A stretch of DNA of 64,000 nucleotides from Chryseobacterium arthrosphaerae (GTDB lineage Bacteria; Bacteroidota; Bacteroidia; Flavobacteriales; Weeksellaceae). A program made the translations under genes and the position numbers. Below, piece by piece: positions 32,729 through 41,883 of this stretch; the stretch's first letter is position 1; every line of letters begins with the position of its first letter. The notes beneath the pieces were generated by a model, which saw nothing but the letters and a program-made list of their open reading frames with translations, was not told the origin of the DNA and searched no databases. Location of the stretch: NCBI RefSeq assembly GCF_001684965.1, contig NZ_MAYG01000001.1, positions 2,728,001 through 2,792,000 on the forward strand, read 5' to 3'.

Positions 32729-33313
32729 ATGAAAGGGATACCACTACTTACTTTATCAGTCTTTTCTGCAGCATTTTTATCCTTTACTCCTGTCAATAAA
32801 AAATACATTGTCATTGATGCCGGCCACGGTGGAAATGATAAGGGAGCTACGCATGGACAGTTTGCGGAAAAAGACATTTCATTAAAGATTGCCAAAGAGA
32901 TTCAGAAGATCAATGAAACTCAGGATCGATATGAAGTGGTACTGACAAGGGATACGGACATTTTTCCTACTCTTTCTGAAAGAACGGAACAGATCAATAA
33001 ACTGAATCCTGAAATGGTGATTTCGCTGCATGCCAATACTTCGGCACAGGAAGAAACACCACAGAGCGGACTTGAAGTCTATGCCCAGAACTCAGAAGCA
33101 TCAAAGGAACTGGCAGGAAAGATTTATAAAAAATTCAAGGCCCGTAAAATAAAGGAAGAAAGTAATTACCGTATTCTAAGAGAGACTAAAGCTCCTGCTG
33201 TTTTGGTAGAAATGGGATTTATCAACAATACCAAAGACAGAAATTATATGACCAGTGAGCAGGGTCAGAAAGAAATCGCACAGAAATTCATTGAAGTCAT
33301 CAATGAATATTAA
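32729..33313 (+). CDS. N-acetylmuramoyl-L-alanine amidase (Amidase_3)
   Basis: 194 residues. Signal peptide (MKGIPLLTLSVFSAAFLS) then one Amidase_3 domain. The zinc ligands are H in VIDAGHGGNDKGA, E in ADK-like EKDISLKIAKEI, and H in VISLHANTS; the catalytic Glu is in VLVEMGFINN. It cleaves the MurNAc-L-Ala bond of peptidoglycan in the periplasm during growth or division. It has no SH3, LysM or AMIN targeting domain. A terminator follows. Confidence 0.92.
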   Translation: MKGIPLLTLSVFSAAFLSFTPVNKKYIVIDAGHGGNDKGATHGQFAEKDISLKIAKEIQKINETQDRYEVVLTRDTDIFPTLSERTEQINKLNPEMVISLHANTSAQEETPQSGLEVYAQNSEASKELAGKIYKKFKARKIKEESNYRILRETKAPAVLVEMGFINNTKDRNYMTSEQGQKEIAQKFIEVINEY

Positions 33314-33345
33314 ATAAAGAAACAATTTCTGATGTATTCAGAATA

Positions 33346-33391
33346 AAACCCGGTAAAGGACTTTTGGAACTTTGTTGTTTACCGGGTTTGT
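33346..33391. terminator. Bidirectional terminator between amidase and aminotransferase
   Basis: AAAACCCGGTAAA (33346-33358) pairs with TTTACCGGGTTT (33378-33389), loop about 20 nt. T tracts on both strands serve the two convergent genes. Confidence 0.75.
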
Positions 33392-33396
33392 CAATT

Positions 33397-34212
33397 TTAT
33401 TGATCGAAGCTTTTTTTCCAGCCTTCCACCAGTTCCAGGAAGCGGGTATTTTCAAAAGTCTTGTTTCTTATTTTTCCTACAGAGAATATTCCCTTTTCAT
33501 CCGAAATCATTAGAATTTCTTCAGCTTTTTGAGATTCAAAGGCAATAATTTCGTGTTCCTGAATATCGGCCAGGTTATTTTTATGTAAAAACGTAACAAA
33601 ATTTTCCATCAGAGGAGAAATGTATGCTCCTTCCGTCTGTTTCGGAACTTTGATGACATTTCCTTCGAGAAACAGCAGGTTTCCTGAAGTGGTACGGGCA
33701 ATCCTTTTATTGGGATTCAGAAGAATGACATCGTCCAGGTCATTTTCCTGAGCATAAATTCCACCGTAAATATTTTCCGGGCAGTGTACCCTGATATTGC
33801 TCAACAGATTATTATTCACATTGATTTCTTTGATAAGATCAAGCTCCTGAGGTCTATGGTATACCGCAAGCACATCATCCATTTCTGCCACTTCATAAAA
33901 GTAGGATACGGAAGATTTCGCCAAAGTTACCCCATCATTGTTTCTGAACACCTGGAAATTGATAATCCCGTTCTGTATTCCTGCGCCTTCTATGATCTCT
34001 TTATGAAACAGGGACTGGAAAAACTCCAGGGTATAAGTCAAAGGAATATTCATTCTCATCTTTCTCATGGAAGCCATCAGAAAAAAATAGCATTCTTCAT
34101 CCATGATCAATCTACCGTTTCTTACAAAGAAAGAAACCTTCACCGAGTCGCCCAAAAGAAAGGCTCTGTTTTTAACATTCAACCCGTCTGACGTAAAATA
34201 TTGATTTTCCAA
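33397..34212 (-). CDS. Aminotransferase class IV-type PLP enzyme
   Basis: 271 residues. Starts on TTG at 34212 (MENQYFTSDGLNV): no ATG occurs in frame nearby, so the unusual start is the only one that keeps the family N-terminus. It has the class IV fold (branched-chain aminotransferase / ADC lyase type), with the PLP-Lys in LIKEINVNNNLLSN and the family turn RIARTTSGNLLFLEGN, where SGN/TSxN replaces the usual EGTSSN. It is more divergent than IlvE or PabC, so the substrate is open. A START-like gene lies upstream on the same strand. Confidence 0.82.
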   Translation of the reverse strand: MENQYFTSDGLNVKNRAFLLGDSVKVSFFVRNGRLIMDEECYFFLMASMRKMRMNIPLTYTLEFFQSLFHKEIIEGAGIQNGIINFQVFRNNDGVTLAKSSVSYFYEVAEMDDVLAVYHRPQELDLIKEINVNNNLLSNIRVHCPENIYGGIYAQENDLDDVILLNPNKRIARTTSGNLLFLEGNVIKVPKQTEGAYISPLMENFVTFLHKNNLADIQEHEIIAFESQKAEEILMISDEKGIFSVGKIRNKTFENTRFLELVEGWKKSFDQ

Positions 34213-34290
34213 TTTTTGATGTGATTTATTTACAAAAAAATAATGAACGATAAATCGTTCATCAGTTTTATCATTTAATACAGTCCGGCA

Positions 34291-34677
34291 TTATGCCGCA
34301 CCTAATTTTATTCTGAGGTTTTCAATAAGATTTTCCCAATACATTGCGTTTTCTTCTTCATCTCCTTCTTCACAGAAATCTGTAATATTCAGAGCTAAAT
34401 CTTCTGTAATATCATCTATTACGATAGTCATTTCAAAGAAATTCTTAGTTCCTTCATCTTCTTCCCATCTGAAACGCACGAAACCTTCAGGCTTATATCT
34501 GATCAAAGTGGCCTTTTCTGCAGGGCCTCCACCCCAGCTAAAAAAGAAATCATCGCCTTTCTCTGTTACCTCATCCGCAAACCATTCAGACAACCCCTCT
34601 GCAGTAGCCAGATATTCATATAAAATCTCTGATAAACAGTGCATTGGAAATTCGTAATGGACTTTATGTTTCGCCAT
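34291..34677 (-). CDS. START/AHSA1-like small protein
   Basis: 128 residues. KVHYEFPMHCLSEILYEYLA, GLSEWFADEVTEKGDDFFFS and GFVRFRWEEDEGTKNFFEMT fit the SRPBCC (Bet v 1/START-like, AHSA1) helix-grip fold, with an acidic end. Cytosolic; may bind a hydrophobic ligand or a chaperone. Probably co-transcribed with the class IV aminotransferase gene that follows it 78 bp away. Confidence 0.8.
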   Translation of the reverse strand: MAKHKVHYEFPMHCLSEILYEYLATAEGLSEWFADEVTEKGDDFFFSWGGGPAEKATLIRYKPEGFVRFRWEEDEGTKNFFEMTIVIDDITEDLALNITDFCEEGDEEENAMYWENLIENLRIKLGAA

Positions 34678-34832
34678 ATAATCTTTGTTTTATCGTCCCG
34701 CAATATATAAATTAATTTTTTTATTACACAAAAAAGCAATTACTTTTTTAAAGAATCTGTATGATATTTATCACAGAATTCAAATCGGTATTATGTTAAG
34801 TCAACTTATTCAAAACTACCATGCAAGGCATA

Positions 34833-34865
34833 AAAAAACCTCTCTTTTCCGGAGAGGTTTTTGTA
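34833..34865. terminator. Terminator between START-like and class III aminotransferase region
   Basis: AAAAAACCTCTC (34833-34844), TTTTCCG loop, GAGAGGTTTTTG (34852-34863). T-rich on both strands; it terminates the minus-strand aminotransferase gene whose stop is at 34867. Confidence 0.85.
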
Positions 34866-34866
34866 T

Positions 34867-36048
34867 TTAATTTTCATTCAGGATATCGAGAATAATCTGA
34901 CACCCTTCTCTGATTTCGTCCATAGATAATGTAAGCGGAGGAGAGATTCTCAGGTACTCGTTTCTGTAGAGCTGCCAGAAAACAATAAGTCCTCTTTCCA
35001 TACATTTTTTAGCTACCTCCAAGGTATATTCAGGAGCGCCCAGATTTACTGCAAGCATCAGCCCTTTACCGTTGATATTCTTAATTTTCGGATGAACTAG
35101 AAGTTCCCTGAACAGTTTTTCTTTTTCGTCCACCTGATTCATCAGCCCGCTTTCCAAAACTTCTTTTAAAGTAGCATAACTGGCTGCTGCAATCAAAGGA
35201 TTACCGCCAAAAGTAGTAACATGCCCCAGCTTGGGAGAATGGGACAAGGTTTCCATTATTTTTCCTGAACTCATGAAAGCTCCTACAGGAACTCCGCCAC
35301 CCATACCTTTACCCATCACCAGGATATCCGGAACAATACCGAAGTGTTCGAATGAGAAAAGCTTCCCGGTTCTTCCGAATCCCGGCTGAATCTCATCCAG
35401 GATTAAAAGTGCTCCTACTTCCTCACATCTTTTTTTCAGTTTAATCAGATAATCAGCATCAGGAACAAGAAAACCTGCAGCTCCCTGAATGGTTTCAAGG
35501 ATCACACCTGCTGTCTTTTCTGTAATTTTATCTAAATCTTTTTCATTGTTGAATTCAATAAAAGAAACCATCGGCAGTAGCGGACGGAACTCTCTTTTAT
35601 GGTTCTCATTTCCTGAAACACTTAAAGCTCCATGGGTATTTCCATGGTAAGAGTTTTTGAAAGAAACAATTTCTTCTCTTCCTGTATATCGTTTAGCCAG
35701 CTTTAAACTTCCGTCTATAGCTTCTGCCCCGCTGTTTACAAGATACGTCACTTCAAGGGGCTCCGGAGTGGCTTCTGCAAGCAATTTACATAAGGCAACA
35801 GGTTTTTCCTGTGCATACTCACCGTATACCATCACGTGAAGATATTTATCTGCCTGTTCTTTGATCGCATTGACTATTTTAGGATGAGAATGCCCAAGTG
35901 TGTTGGCAGAAACTCCTGCAACGAAGTCAAGGTACTTCTTTCCGTCTGTACCGTAGATATAATTTCCTTCGGCTTTTTCAACTTCAAAACCTGCAGCAAA
36001 TTTTGTGGTTTGCGCCTGATATATAAAAAAATCTTTATGCATTTCCAT
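34867..36048 (-). CDS. Class III PLP-dependent aminotransferase
   Basis: 393 residues from the ATG at 36048 (MEMHKDFFIYQAQTT); an upstream ATG would add 20 residues with no homology. The fold-type I class III signature is LLILDEIQPGFGRTG, then PDILVMGKGMGGGVPVGAF with the PLP Lys in GKG. Also conserved are NSGAEAIDGSLKLAKRYTG and TFGGNPLIAAA. The group includes ornithine/acetylornithine and 4-aminobutyrate aminotransferases; the exact donor is not clear. Flavobacterial annotations usually say aspartate aminotransferase family. Confidence 0.9.
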   Translation of the reverse strand: MEMHKDFFIYQAQTTKFAAGFEVEKAEGNYIYGTDGKKYLDFVAGVSANTLGHSHPKIVNAIKEQADKYLHVMVYGEYAQEKPVALCKLLAEATPEPLEVTYLVNSGAEAIDGSLKLAKRYTGREEIVSFKNSYHGNTHGALSVSGNENHKREFRPLLPMVSFIEFNNEKDLDKITEKTAGVILETIQGAAGFLVPDADYLIKLKKRCEEVGALLILDEIQPGFGRTGKLFSFEHFGIVPDILVMGKGMGGGVPVGAFMSSGKIMETLSHSPKLGHVTTFGGNPLIAAASYATLKEVLESGLMNQVDEKEKLFRELLVHPKIKNINGKGLMLAVNLGAPEYTLEVAKKCMERGLIVFWQLYRNEYLRISPPLTLSMDEIREGCQIILDILNEN

Positions 36049-36183
36049 CGTCTCAAAAAATTTCAGCAAAGCTATAAAAGATTCAGCAAATGCGGAAATT
36101 ATTGACATGGAATAACAGAGTTCTGTGGTTCAACACCAACGGGCTGCCGTATGGTCCTGAAAACATATTATTATTATTAAACC

Positions 36184-36213
36184 AAAAGAACCGCTTTGTC
36201 AAGCGGTTCTTTT
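36184..36213. terminator. Terminator downstream of OstA-like gene
   Basis: AAAAGAACCGCTT (36184-36196), TGTC loop, AAGCGGTTCTTTT (36201-36213). On the minus strand it lies 7 bp after the OstA-like stop. Confidence 0.85.
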
Positions 36214-36219
36214 TATGTA

Positions 36220-37962
36220 TTATTTTCTGGTTCTTTTTGGCTTTTTGGCTTCTTCTTTGGCTCTTTCATCATCTATAACCTTTTGGGCCTGATCATACAG
36301 CTCGTTATCGGCTGTGTATTTTATTTCTTCATAGTTCGGGCTGTCTACCAGTATATCCTGCCATTTCCTGATCCGGTCTTTGGTATTCCAGTTAAAATCA
36401 GGGAACTTACGTCTCGAAGGTTCAATTTTACTCATCGGATAGGTATCTGAAGCGGCACCGATGCTGCATGAGATGATCTGCAAGGCTCTCTCTTCAAATA
36501 AAGCACCTATAATTCCGCAGGTAGAAAGTGTAATCCCGATTCTTTCAGGTTTTTTGGTTTCCTGATCGGTATCATCCACATATACAATAGACTGTGCATT
36601 TCCTACTACTCTGGCTTCTTTAATATAATTTTTCTCGTAGTAAACGGTCATGAATTTTCCTTTCACCTGGTTGAATTCATCTTTCAAATTCAGGGAATCC
36701 ACTTTACTGATGGCAAAAGCATTTCCGATTACTTTCAGGGAATCTATATTTTCGTTCTGGGTATTAAAATAAGCTTCTACCTTATCTCCTGTTACCTGTT
36801 TCTCACCGCTCCAAAGAATCGGTTTCGTAAACATATGCAGTACCCCATCTGTCTCATTAAAGGCAATAGAATCTGCTCTTCCCTGTGCATTGGATTTGTA
36901 GATACGGGCTTTTTTATAGGCTCTTAAGAAGCTTTTCTTTACATTGATGTCAAGAGAGTCCGGTCTTTGAAAAGAGATAATTTTTTCGGCTGCAAAATAA
37001 GCGGTATCTTTTTCCATGATTTTCACAGCATAAGGGTTTTTGGTCATCATTGAAGAGTCTTTTTTCTCAAAAATCTCTCCATAGCCCCCTTTAATGTATC
37101 TTCTTTCCTTCGGGTCGTCCAGTGTTACATTCCCAGTAGCCTTTCCAAAACCTGTAATCTGATTGAAATACATATCATCACCGGTAAGGATTTTATCATT
37201 ATAGAAGATCTTGGAATTCTTATTCAGGAAAGCTTCTTTGGTTTCCATTCTGTACGTTCCTCTTTCGGTGTAAACCCTGTTTTTAGGATTGGCTCTGTTG
37301 GTAATGGTTGTAGGACCAAAAAATTCAGCAACCTTGGTATTCTGATTTTGTTTGATATTAACACCTTCTATGATATACTGGGCATTGTCTATTCTTACAT
37401 TGCCAACAAAATCGATCATTTTGGTATTCAGGAAGTACGTTGCAGATTTGGTATACATTACATTTCCCTGGCTGTCTGTAATGGTTCCTCCCGTATTAAA
37501 ATAAGCCTGGTTGGCTAATCTGTCATAGTAGAGGATATCCGTTTTTATGGTCTGCTTGGGATCGGTAAGGACTACATTTTTCCGGGCCACACCTTTCTGG
37601 GTGTTACCGTCATATTCCATTTCTCCTGCAGTGATTACTGAACCGTCAGCATTCTGGAGTCTGGTATTCCCCATGGCTTTTACGAAGTTTTCTTCATTGT
37701 AAAGAACGACTTCATCCGCAGTAAGCACAGATCCCTGATGCTCAATTTTCACATTTCCTGTAAAATATTGGTTTCCTTCATATTTTGCAGGGTCTTTGAT
37801 GATTTTATCAGCATTGATGATCTTTATCTTATCTTCCGGTTTTGTCGGCTGGGTTTTTGCCGGTGAAGAAGGCTGCAGGTAAGGATCTCTCTTCACAGGG
37901 GTTTTATCCTGCGCAAAGCTGAGCGCAGAGATCAAGATGAACAGAAAAAGGATTTTTCTCAT
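36220..37962 (-). CDS. OstA-like protein (LPS-transport-related)
   Basis: 580 residues. A signal peptide (about 1-18, ending LSFAQ) and then tandem LptA/OstA-like beta-jellyroll repeats through about residue 450: EGNQYFTGNVKIEHQGSVLT, ADEVVLYNEENFVKAMGNTR and NVMYTKSATYFLNTKMIDF. This OstA_2-type multi-repeat periplasmic protein is widespread in Bacteroidetes and likely helps move LPS across the periplasm. C-terminal charged tail KKPKRTRK. It is transcribed 3 bp after the Fur-family gene. Confidence 0.88.
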   Translation of the reverse strand: MRKILFLFILISALSFAQDKTPVKRDPYLQPSSPAKTQPTKPEDKIKIINADKIIKDPAKYEGNQYFTGNVKIEHQGSVLTADEVVLYNEENFVKAMGNTRLQNADGSVITAGEMEYDGNTQKGVARKNVVLTDPKQTIKTDILYYDRLANQAYFNTGGTITDSQGNVMYTKSATYFLNTKMIDFVGNVRIDNAQYIIEGVNIKQNQNTKVAEFFGPTTITNRANPKNRVYTERGTYRMETKEAFLNKNSKIFYNDKILTGDDMYFNQITGFGKATGNVTLDDPKERRYIKGGYGEIFEKKDSSMMTKNPYAVKIMEKDTAYFAAEKIISFQRPDSLDINVKKSFLRAYKKARIYKSNAQGRADSIAFNETDGVLHMFTKPILWSGEKQVTGDKVEAYFNTQNENIDSLKVIGNAFAISKVDSLNLKDEFNQVKGKFMTVYYEKNYIKEARVVGNAQSIVYVDDTDQETKKPERIGITLSTCGIIGALFEERALQIISCSIGAASDTYPMSKIEPSRRKFPDFNWNTKDRIRKWQDILVDSPNYEEIKYTADNELYDQAQKVIDDERAKEEAKKPKRTRK

Positions 37963-37965
37963 TAA

Positions 37966-38439
37966 TTAGTCATTCTTAGTGCCATAGAAATATAGCGAAT
38001 GAGAATCAATTTTTACGCCAAATGCTTCTTCAATGGCTTCTTTAATTCCTTGGATTCTTGGATCGCAGAATTCGATAATTTCTTCAATTTCTTTATCTGA
38101 GTCTTTTTTGTAGATCACCAAATGGTCATGCTGTTTATCAAAATAAGACTTTTCATAAGAAGAAGAAGTCAGTGTTTTTTCTCCGAACTGGTGTTTACGG
38201 ATCAAACCTGCATCCAGGAAAATCTCAATCGTATTGTAAATTGTTGCTTTGGAAACATGGTATTTCTTCTGCATCATCAGAAGATACAGATCATCAACAT
38301 TGAAGTGATGATCCATATTATAAATTTCTTCTAATATCGTATATCTTTCAGGTGTGTTTCTGAACCCTTTTTCTAATAAGTAGTTTCTCAGAACATCCTT
38401 GATCAAAGCTATATTTTTTTCTTTTTGTACTGTATCCAT
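37966..38439 (-). CDS. Fur-family metalloregulator without structural zinc cysteines
   Basis: 157 residues. The winged-helix half is intact (RNTPERYTILEEIYNMDHHF, then VSKATIYNTIEIFLDAGLIR). The dimerisation half keeps HDH (DKQHDHLVIYKKD), where most Fur proteins have HLICxxC, and has only one Cys later (EIIEFCDPRIQG). The C-terminal CxxC is absent. So it is a Fur/Zur/PerR relative with an altered metal set; metal and targets are unknown. First gene of an operon with OstA-like, 3 bp apart. Confidence 0.9.
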   Translation of the reverse strand: MDTVQKEKNIALIKDVLRNYLLEKGFRNTPERYTILEEIYNMDHHFNVDDLYLLMMQKKYHVSKATIYNTIEIFLDAGLIRKHQFGEKTLTSSSYEKSYFDKQHDHLVIYKKDSDKEIEEIIEFCDPRIQGIKEAIEEAFGVKIDSHSLYFYGTKND

Positions 38440-38503
38440 AAAAAAATTATCTACAAATTTATTGAATTTTATTTAAATAGATATTATGGTTAAATACTAA
38501 CGG

Positions 38504-40495
38504 TTAAGAGTTGTGACGGAAGTACCCGGACTGCTCAATCTTGTTGTCATAAACAGTAAGCTCCGTAATCGGTGCAGATTCCACTTCAACGTTGTGGGAA
38601 GACACTCCCCAGGCCTTAAAGTCATCACTTCCGATATACTTCACGAAGTTGTAGATATTAAGGGTAATCTTCTGTTTAACAGTTAAAAGAATATCGTTGA
38701 TATAGGTGTTATCTATGATAACGTATTTCAGATCCGGCGGAATATTATGTGCTCTCAGAGACGGATGACTGCTTCTTGAAGGAATAGTTCCATCTGCCAT
38801 AAGATCTCTCAGTACCATATTGAAATAATCGTTGATTCTTCGGTCTACTTTAAATCCTAAAAGGAAATTGATCTTATAAACGGTTCCCGGAAGAATTTCG
38901 TCCACCGTATATTTGAAAGTATACGGATCTTCCTGGTTTACGATGCTCAGGATAAAATAATGATCTGCTCTTTTCGGTTGTTTTTTGATGATGGAGTAGA
39001 TAATTTTTGATTCCACTTCATCGTTTCTTTTGGCTCTGCTCAGATAAGCCAGGTTGGTTGCATATTTCGGAATGGTTTCATCGAGTTTCATGTCTTTAAG
39101 AATAGACACATACTTATCGATTTTTACGTACTGGATAAAGTTAGCCTTAATCAGTCTTCCGTTGTACCATGCATACATACACACCGCAATGAATCCGCCC
39201 AATACCATGGTCAGCCAGCCTCCGTCTACAAATTTAATAACATTGGCATAGAAGAATCCTGATTCAAGGAACAGGTAAACGATGGCAAATCCTATGATAA
39301 AGATCTTATTAACTCTTGTACGGCTGAGCCAGAATAGCAACAGAATGGTTGTCATCAACATGGTAATGGTGATGGTAAGTCCGTACGCAGCTTCCATACG
39401 TTCTGATTTCTGGAAGAATACAACGACTACAAAACAGAAAGCCATCAGCCCCCAGTTGATTCTTGGAATATACATCTGCCCTTTTACCCCTGAAGGATAT
39501 TCAATATGCTGATTAGGCCAGAAAGAGATGGACATGGCTTCTGAGAACATGGTAAATGATCCGGTAATCACCGCCTGGCTGGCAATGATTGCTGCTGCAG
39601 TAGCTAAAATTACACTTGGAAGAACGGCCCATTCCGGCATAATTCCGAAGAAAGGATTTACTCCGTTGTGTACCTGGTGATAGTTATCCAGTAACCATGA
39701 CCCCTGTCCCAAATAATTCAGGATAAGCATTAATTTAACAAAAACCCAGCTGATTCTGATATTTTTTGCCCCGCAGTGTCCTAAATCGGAGTATAAAGCT
39801 TCTGCCCCAGTGGTACAAAGGAAAACCGCTCCCATAATTACAATGGCACTCGAGGAATGGGTAATCAGGTTATAGGCATACATTGGATTGAATGCTCTCA
39901 GGATTTCAATATGGTCAAAAATATGAAGTGACCCTGAAACTCCTAAAACAAGGAACCACGTGACCATGATGGGTCCGAAAAACTTACCGATAGAGGCTGT
40001 TCCGAACTGCTGCACCACAAAGATCACAAATAAAATAACGAGGGTGATCAAAACGACCGGAGTTTCCGGATTGTATATTTTGAGCCCTTCAATAGCTGAC
40101 ATTACCGTCAGTGAAGGAGTGATGACACTATCTGCCACCAGTGTGGAGGCTCCAATGATGGCAACTACGTACAGCCATTTCTTTTTGAGCTTTTTCACTA
40201 ATGAATACAGTGCAAGAATTCCTCCTTCCCCTTTGTTATCTGCTCTTAGAGCAATGATCACATATTTAAGGGTTGTCTGAAGCGTCAGCGTCCAGATGAT
40301 ACAGGACAGTGCTCCTTCAATGTATTCATCGAACGGCATTGAGGCGCCTTCCTTTCTTGCGTTCACAATCGCCTTCATTACGTAAAGCGGTGACGTACCA
40401 ATATCTCCGAAAACGATCCCTAGAGATACTATAACGCCTACAAATGAAAGCTTCTTTAAGTCAAAGTGATGACCGCCTTCTGTAACTTCTGCCAT
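38504..40495 (-). CDS. KUP/HAK/KT-family potassium transporter
   Basis: 663 residues from the ATG at 40495 (MAEVTEGGHHFDLKKLSF); a TTG three codons earlier is possible. Twelve transmembrane helices occupy the first 430 residues. The KUP motif GVVFGDIGTSPLYV (here GIVFGDIGTSPLYVMKAI) and GGEGGILALYSLV are both present. The cytosolic C-terminal part is normal. Low-affinity K+ uptake, probably proton-coupled. Confidence 0.95.
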   Translation of the reverse strand: MAEVTEGGHHFDLKKLSFVGVIVSLGIVFGDIGTSPLYVMKAIVNARKEGASMPFDEYIEGALSCIIWTLTLQTTLKYVIIALRADNKGEGGILALYSLVKKLKKKWLYVVAIIGASTLVADSVITPSLTVMSAIEGLKIYNPETPVVLITLVILFVIFVVQQFGTASIGKFFGPIMVTWFLVLGVSGSLHIFDHIEILRAFNPMYAYNLITHSSSAIVIMGAVFLCTTGAEALYSDLGHCGAKNIRISWVFVKLMLILNYLGQGSWLLDNYHQVHNGVNPFFGIMPEWAVLPSVILATAAAIIASQAVITGSFTMFSEAMSISFWPNQHIEYPSGVKGQMYIPRINWGLMAFCFVVVVFFQKSERMEAAYGLTITITMLMTTILLLFWLSRTRVNKIFIIGFAIVYLFLESGFFYANVIKFVDGGWLTMVLGGFIAVCMYAWYNGRLIKANFIQYVKIDKYVSILKDMKLDETIPKYATNLAYLSRAKRNDEVESKIIYSIIKKQPKRADHYFILSIVNQEDPYTFKYTVDEILPGTVYKINFLLGFKVDRRINDYFNMVLRDLMADGTIPSRSSHPSLRAHNIPPDLKYVIIDNTYINDILLTVKQKITLNIYNFVKYIGSDDFKAWGVSSHNVEVESAPITELTVYDNKIEQSGYFRHNS

Positions 40496-40522
40496 ATCAG
40501 CCAATTTATTTTTTTAAAAGCG

Positions 40523-40550
40523 CAAATTTATATCAATTTTATGACGTCAA
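40523..40550 (-). promoter_or_regulatory. Promoter for the KUP gene
   Basis: Minus-strand TAAATTTG (40523-40530) with TTG 17 bp farther upstream (40548-40550). The leader before the ATG would be about 25 nt. Confidence 0.5.
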
Positions 40551-40577
40551 GAATTTTTCTTCATGAATATAATAAAT

Positions 40578-40604
40578 GAAAAAACTTCCTTTCGGAAGTT
40601 TTTT
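40578..40604. terminator. Terminator after PDH E1-beta gene
   Basis: AAAACTTCC, TTTC loop, GGAAGTTTTTTT, symmetrical and T-rich on both strands. It lies 11 bp beyond the minus-strand stop. Confidence 0.85.
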
Positions 40605-40614
40605 TCTATTATAA

Positions 40615-41595
40615 TTACTTTACGTACATCGCTTTTTTGATTTCCTCTTTTACTTTTTCCAGTTTAGGGAACCATTCTGCAAATAATGCTGCAGAGTAAG
40701 GTGCAGGTGCATCAGGAGTAGTAATTCTCTTGATTGGAGCATCCAAATAATCGAATGCTTTCTGCTGTACCATATAAGTAATTTCAGAAGATACTGATCC
40801 AAACGGCCACGCTTCTTCTAAGATCACCAATCTGTTTGTTTTCTTTACAGATTCTAAAATTGTATCAAAATCTAAAGGACGAACTGTTCTAAGGTCAATA
40901 ACTTCAACAGAGATTCCTTCTTTTTCCATATCTTCCGCTGCCTGCATCGCCAATTTCATGATCTTTCCGAAAGAAACTAAAGTAACATCCTTACCTTCTC
41001 TCTTAATATCAGCTTTTCCGATAGGTAAATAGTATTCTTCTTCAGGAATTTCCATTTTATCACCATACATCTGCTCAGATTCCATGAAGATAACCGGATC
41101 ATTATCCTGGATAGCTGTTTTCAGTAATCCTTTTGCATCATAAGGGTTGGAAGGTACTACTACTTTAAGCCCCGGGCAGTTGGCAAACCAACCTTCAAAA
41201 GCCTGAGAGTGAGTAGCTCCCAACTGTCCTGCAGAAGCAGTAGGTCCACGGAAAACGATCGGGCAGTTCCACTGTCCACCACTCATCTGACGGATCTTTG
41301 CCGCATTATTGATAATCTGGTCAATTCCTACTAAAGAGAAATTGAATGTCATAAATTCTACGATAGGTCTGTTACCATTCATTGCAGCTCCTACAGAAAT
41401 TCCTGTAAATCCAAGTTCTGCAATCGGTGTATCGATTACTCTTTTCGGACCAAATTCATCCAGCATTCCTTTTGAAGCTTTATATGCACCATTATATTCT
41501 GCAACTTCCTCCCCCATCAGGTAGATGGATTCGTCTTTACGCATTTCCTCGCTCATTGCCTGTGCAATTACCTCACGAAAAGTATATTCTGCCAT
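40615..41595 (-). CDS. pdhB: Pyruvate dehydrogenase E1 component, beta subunit
   Basis: 326 residues. Transketolase pyrimidine-binding and C-terminal domains: REVIAQAMSEEMRKDESIYL, GGQWNCPIVFRGPTASAGQL, and VSFGKIMKLAMQAAEDMEKE. Alpha-2-beta-2 E1 binds ThDP at the subunit interface and decarboxylates pyruvate (family members may also act on branched 2-oxoacids). The alpha subunit gene is not in the window. It stands alone with its own promoter and terminator; the PDH genes are often dispersed in Chryseobacterium. Confidence 0.93.
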   Translation of the reverse strand: MAEYTFREVIAQAMSEEMRKDESIYLMGEEVAEYNGAYKASKGMLDEFGPKRVIDTPIAELGFTGISVGAAMNGNRPIVEFMTFNFSLVGIDQIINNAAKIRQMSGGQWNCPIVFRGPTASAGQLGATHSQAFEGWFANCPGLKVVVPSNPYDAKGLLKTAIQDNDPVIFMESEQMYGDKMEIPEEEYYLPIGKADIKREGKDVTLVSFGKIMKLAMQAAEDMEKEGISVEVIDLRTVRPLDFDTILESVKKTNRLVILEEAWPFGSVSSEITYMVQQKAFDYLDAPIKRITTPDAPAPYSAALFAEWFPKLEKVKEEIKKAMYVK

Positions 41596-41618
41596 ATTTT
41601 CTTGAAAAATTTAGACTA

Positions 41619-41626
41619 CAAAAATA
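41619..41626 (-). promoter_or_regulatory. -7 box for PDH E1-beta gene
   Basis: Minus-strand TATTTTTG, matching TAnnTTTG, 23 nt before the ATG. The remaining 41641-41883 contains no gene. It has a purine-rich GGAAGCTGGAGG-like tract (about 41719-41742) and CTTCCAACTTCC (about 41858) in near-complementary orientation. Confidence 0.5.
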
Positions 41627-41883
41627 GTGTTTTTTTATTATACACATCATAAAAAAGCCGTTTCATTTGTATGAGGAGGTTCAATATTAATAATAATTTA
41701 AGAAGGAATGTTTTAAGGGAAGGAAGCTGGAGGCTGGAGGAGTGAAGCTATTGAAGCCTGAAAGAATAGATGAGGCATGCTTTTATTGATTTTTTAAGTC
41801 TGGTATCCATACCATTATTCATAGTGATTTTCAAAAACGGCATAGAGAATTCCCGTCTTCCAACTTCCAATCTTTAAAAATCA

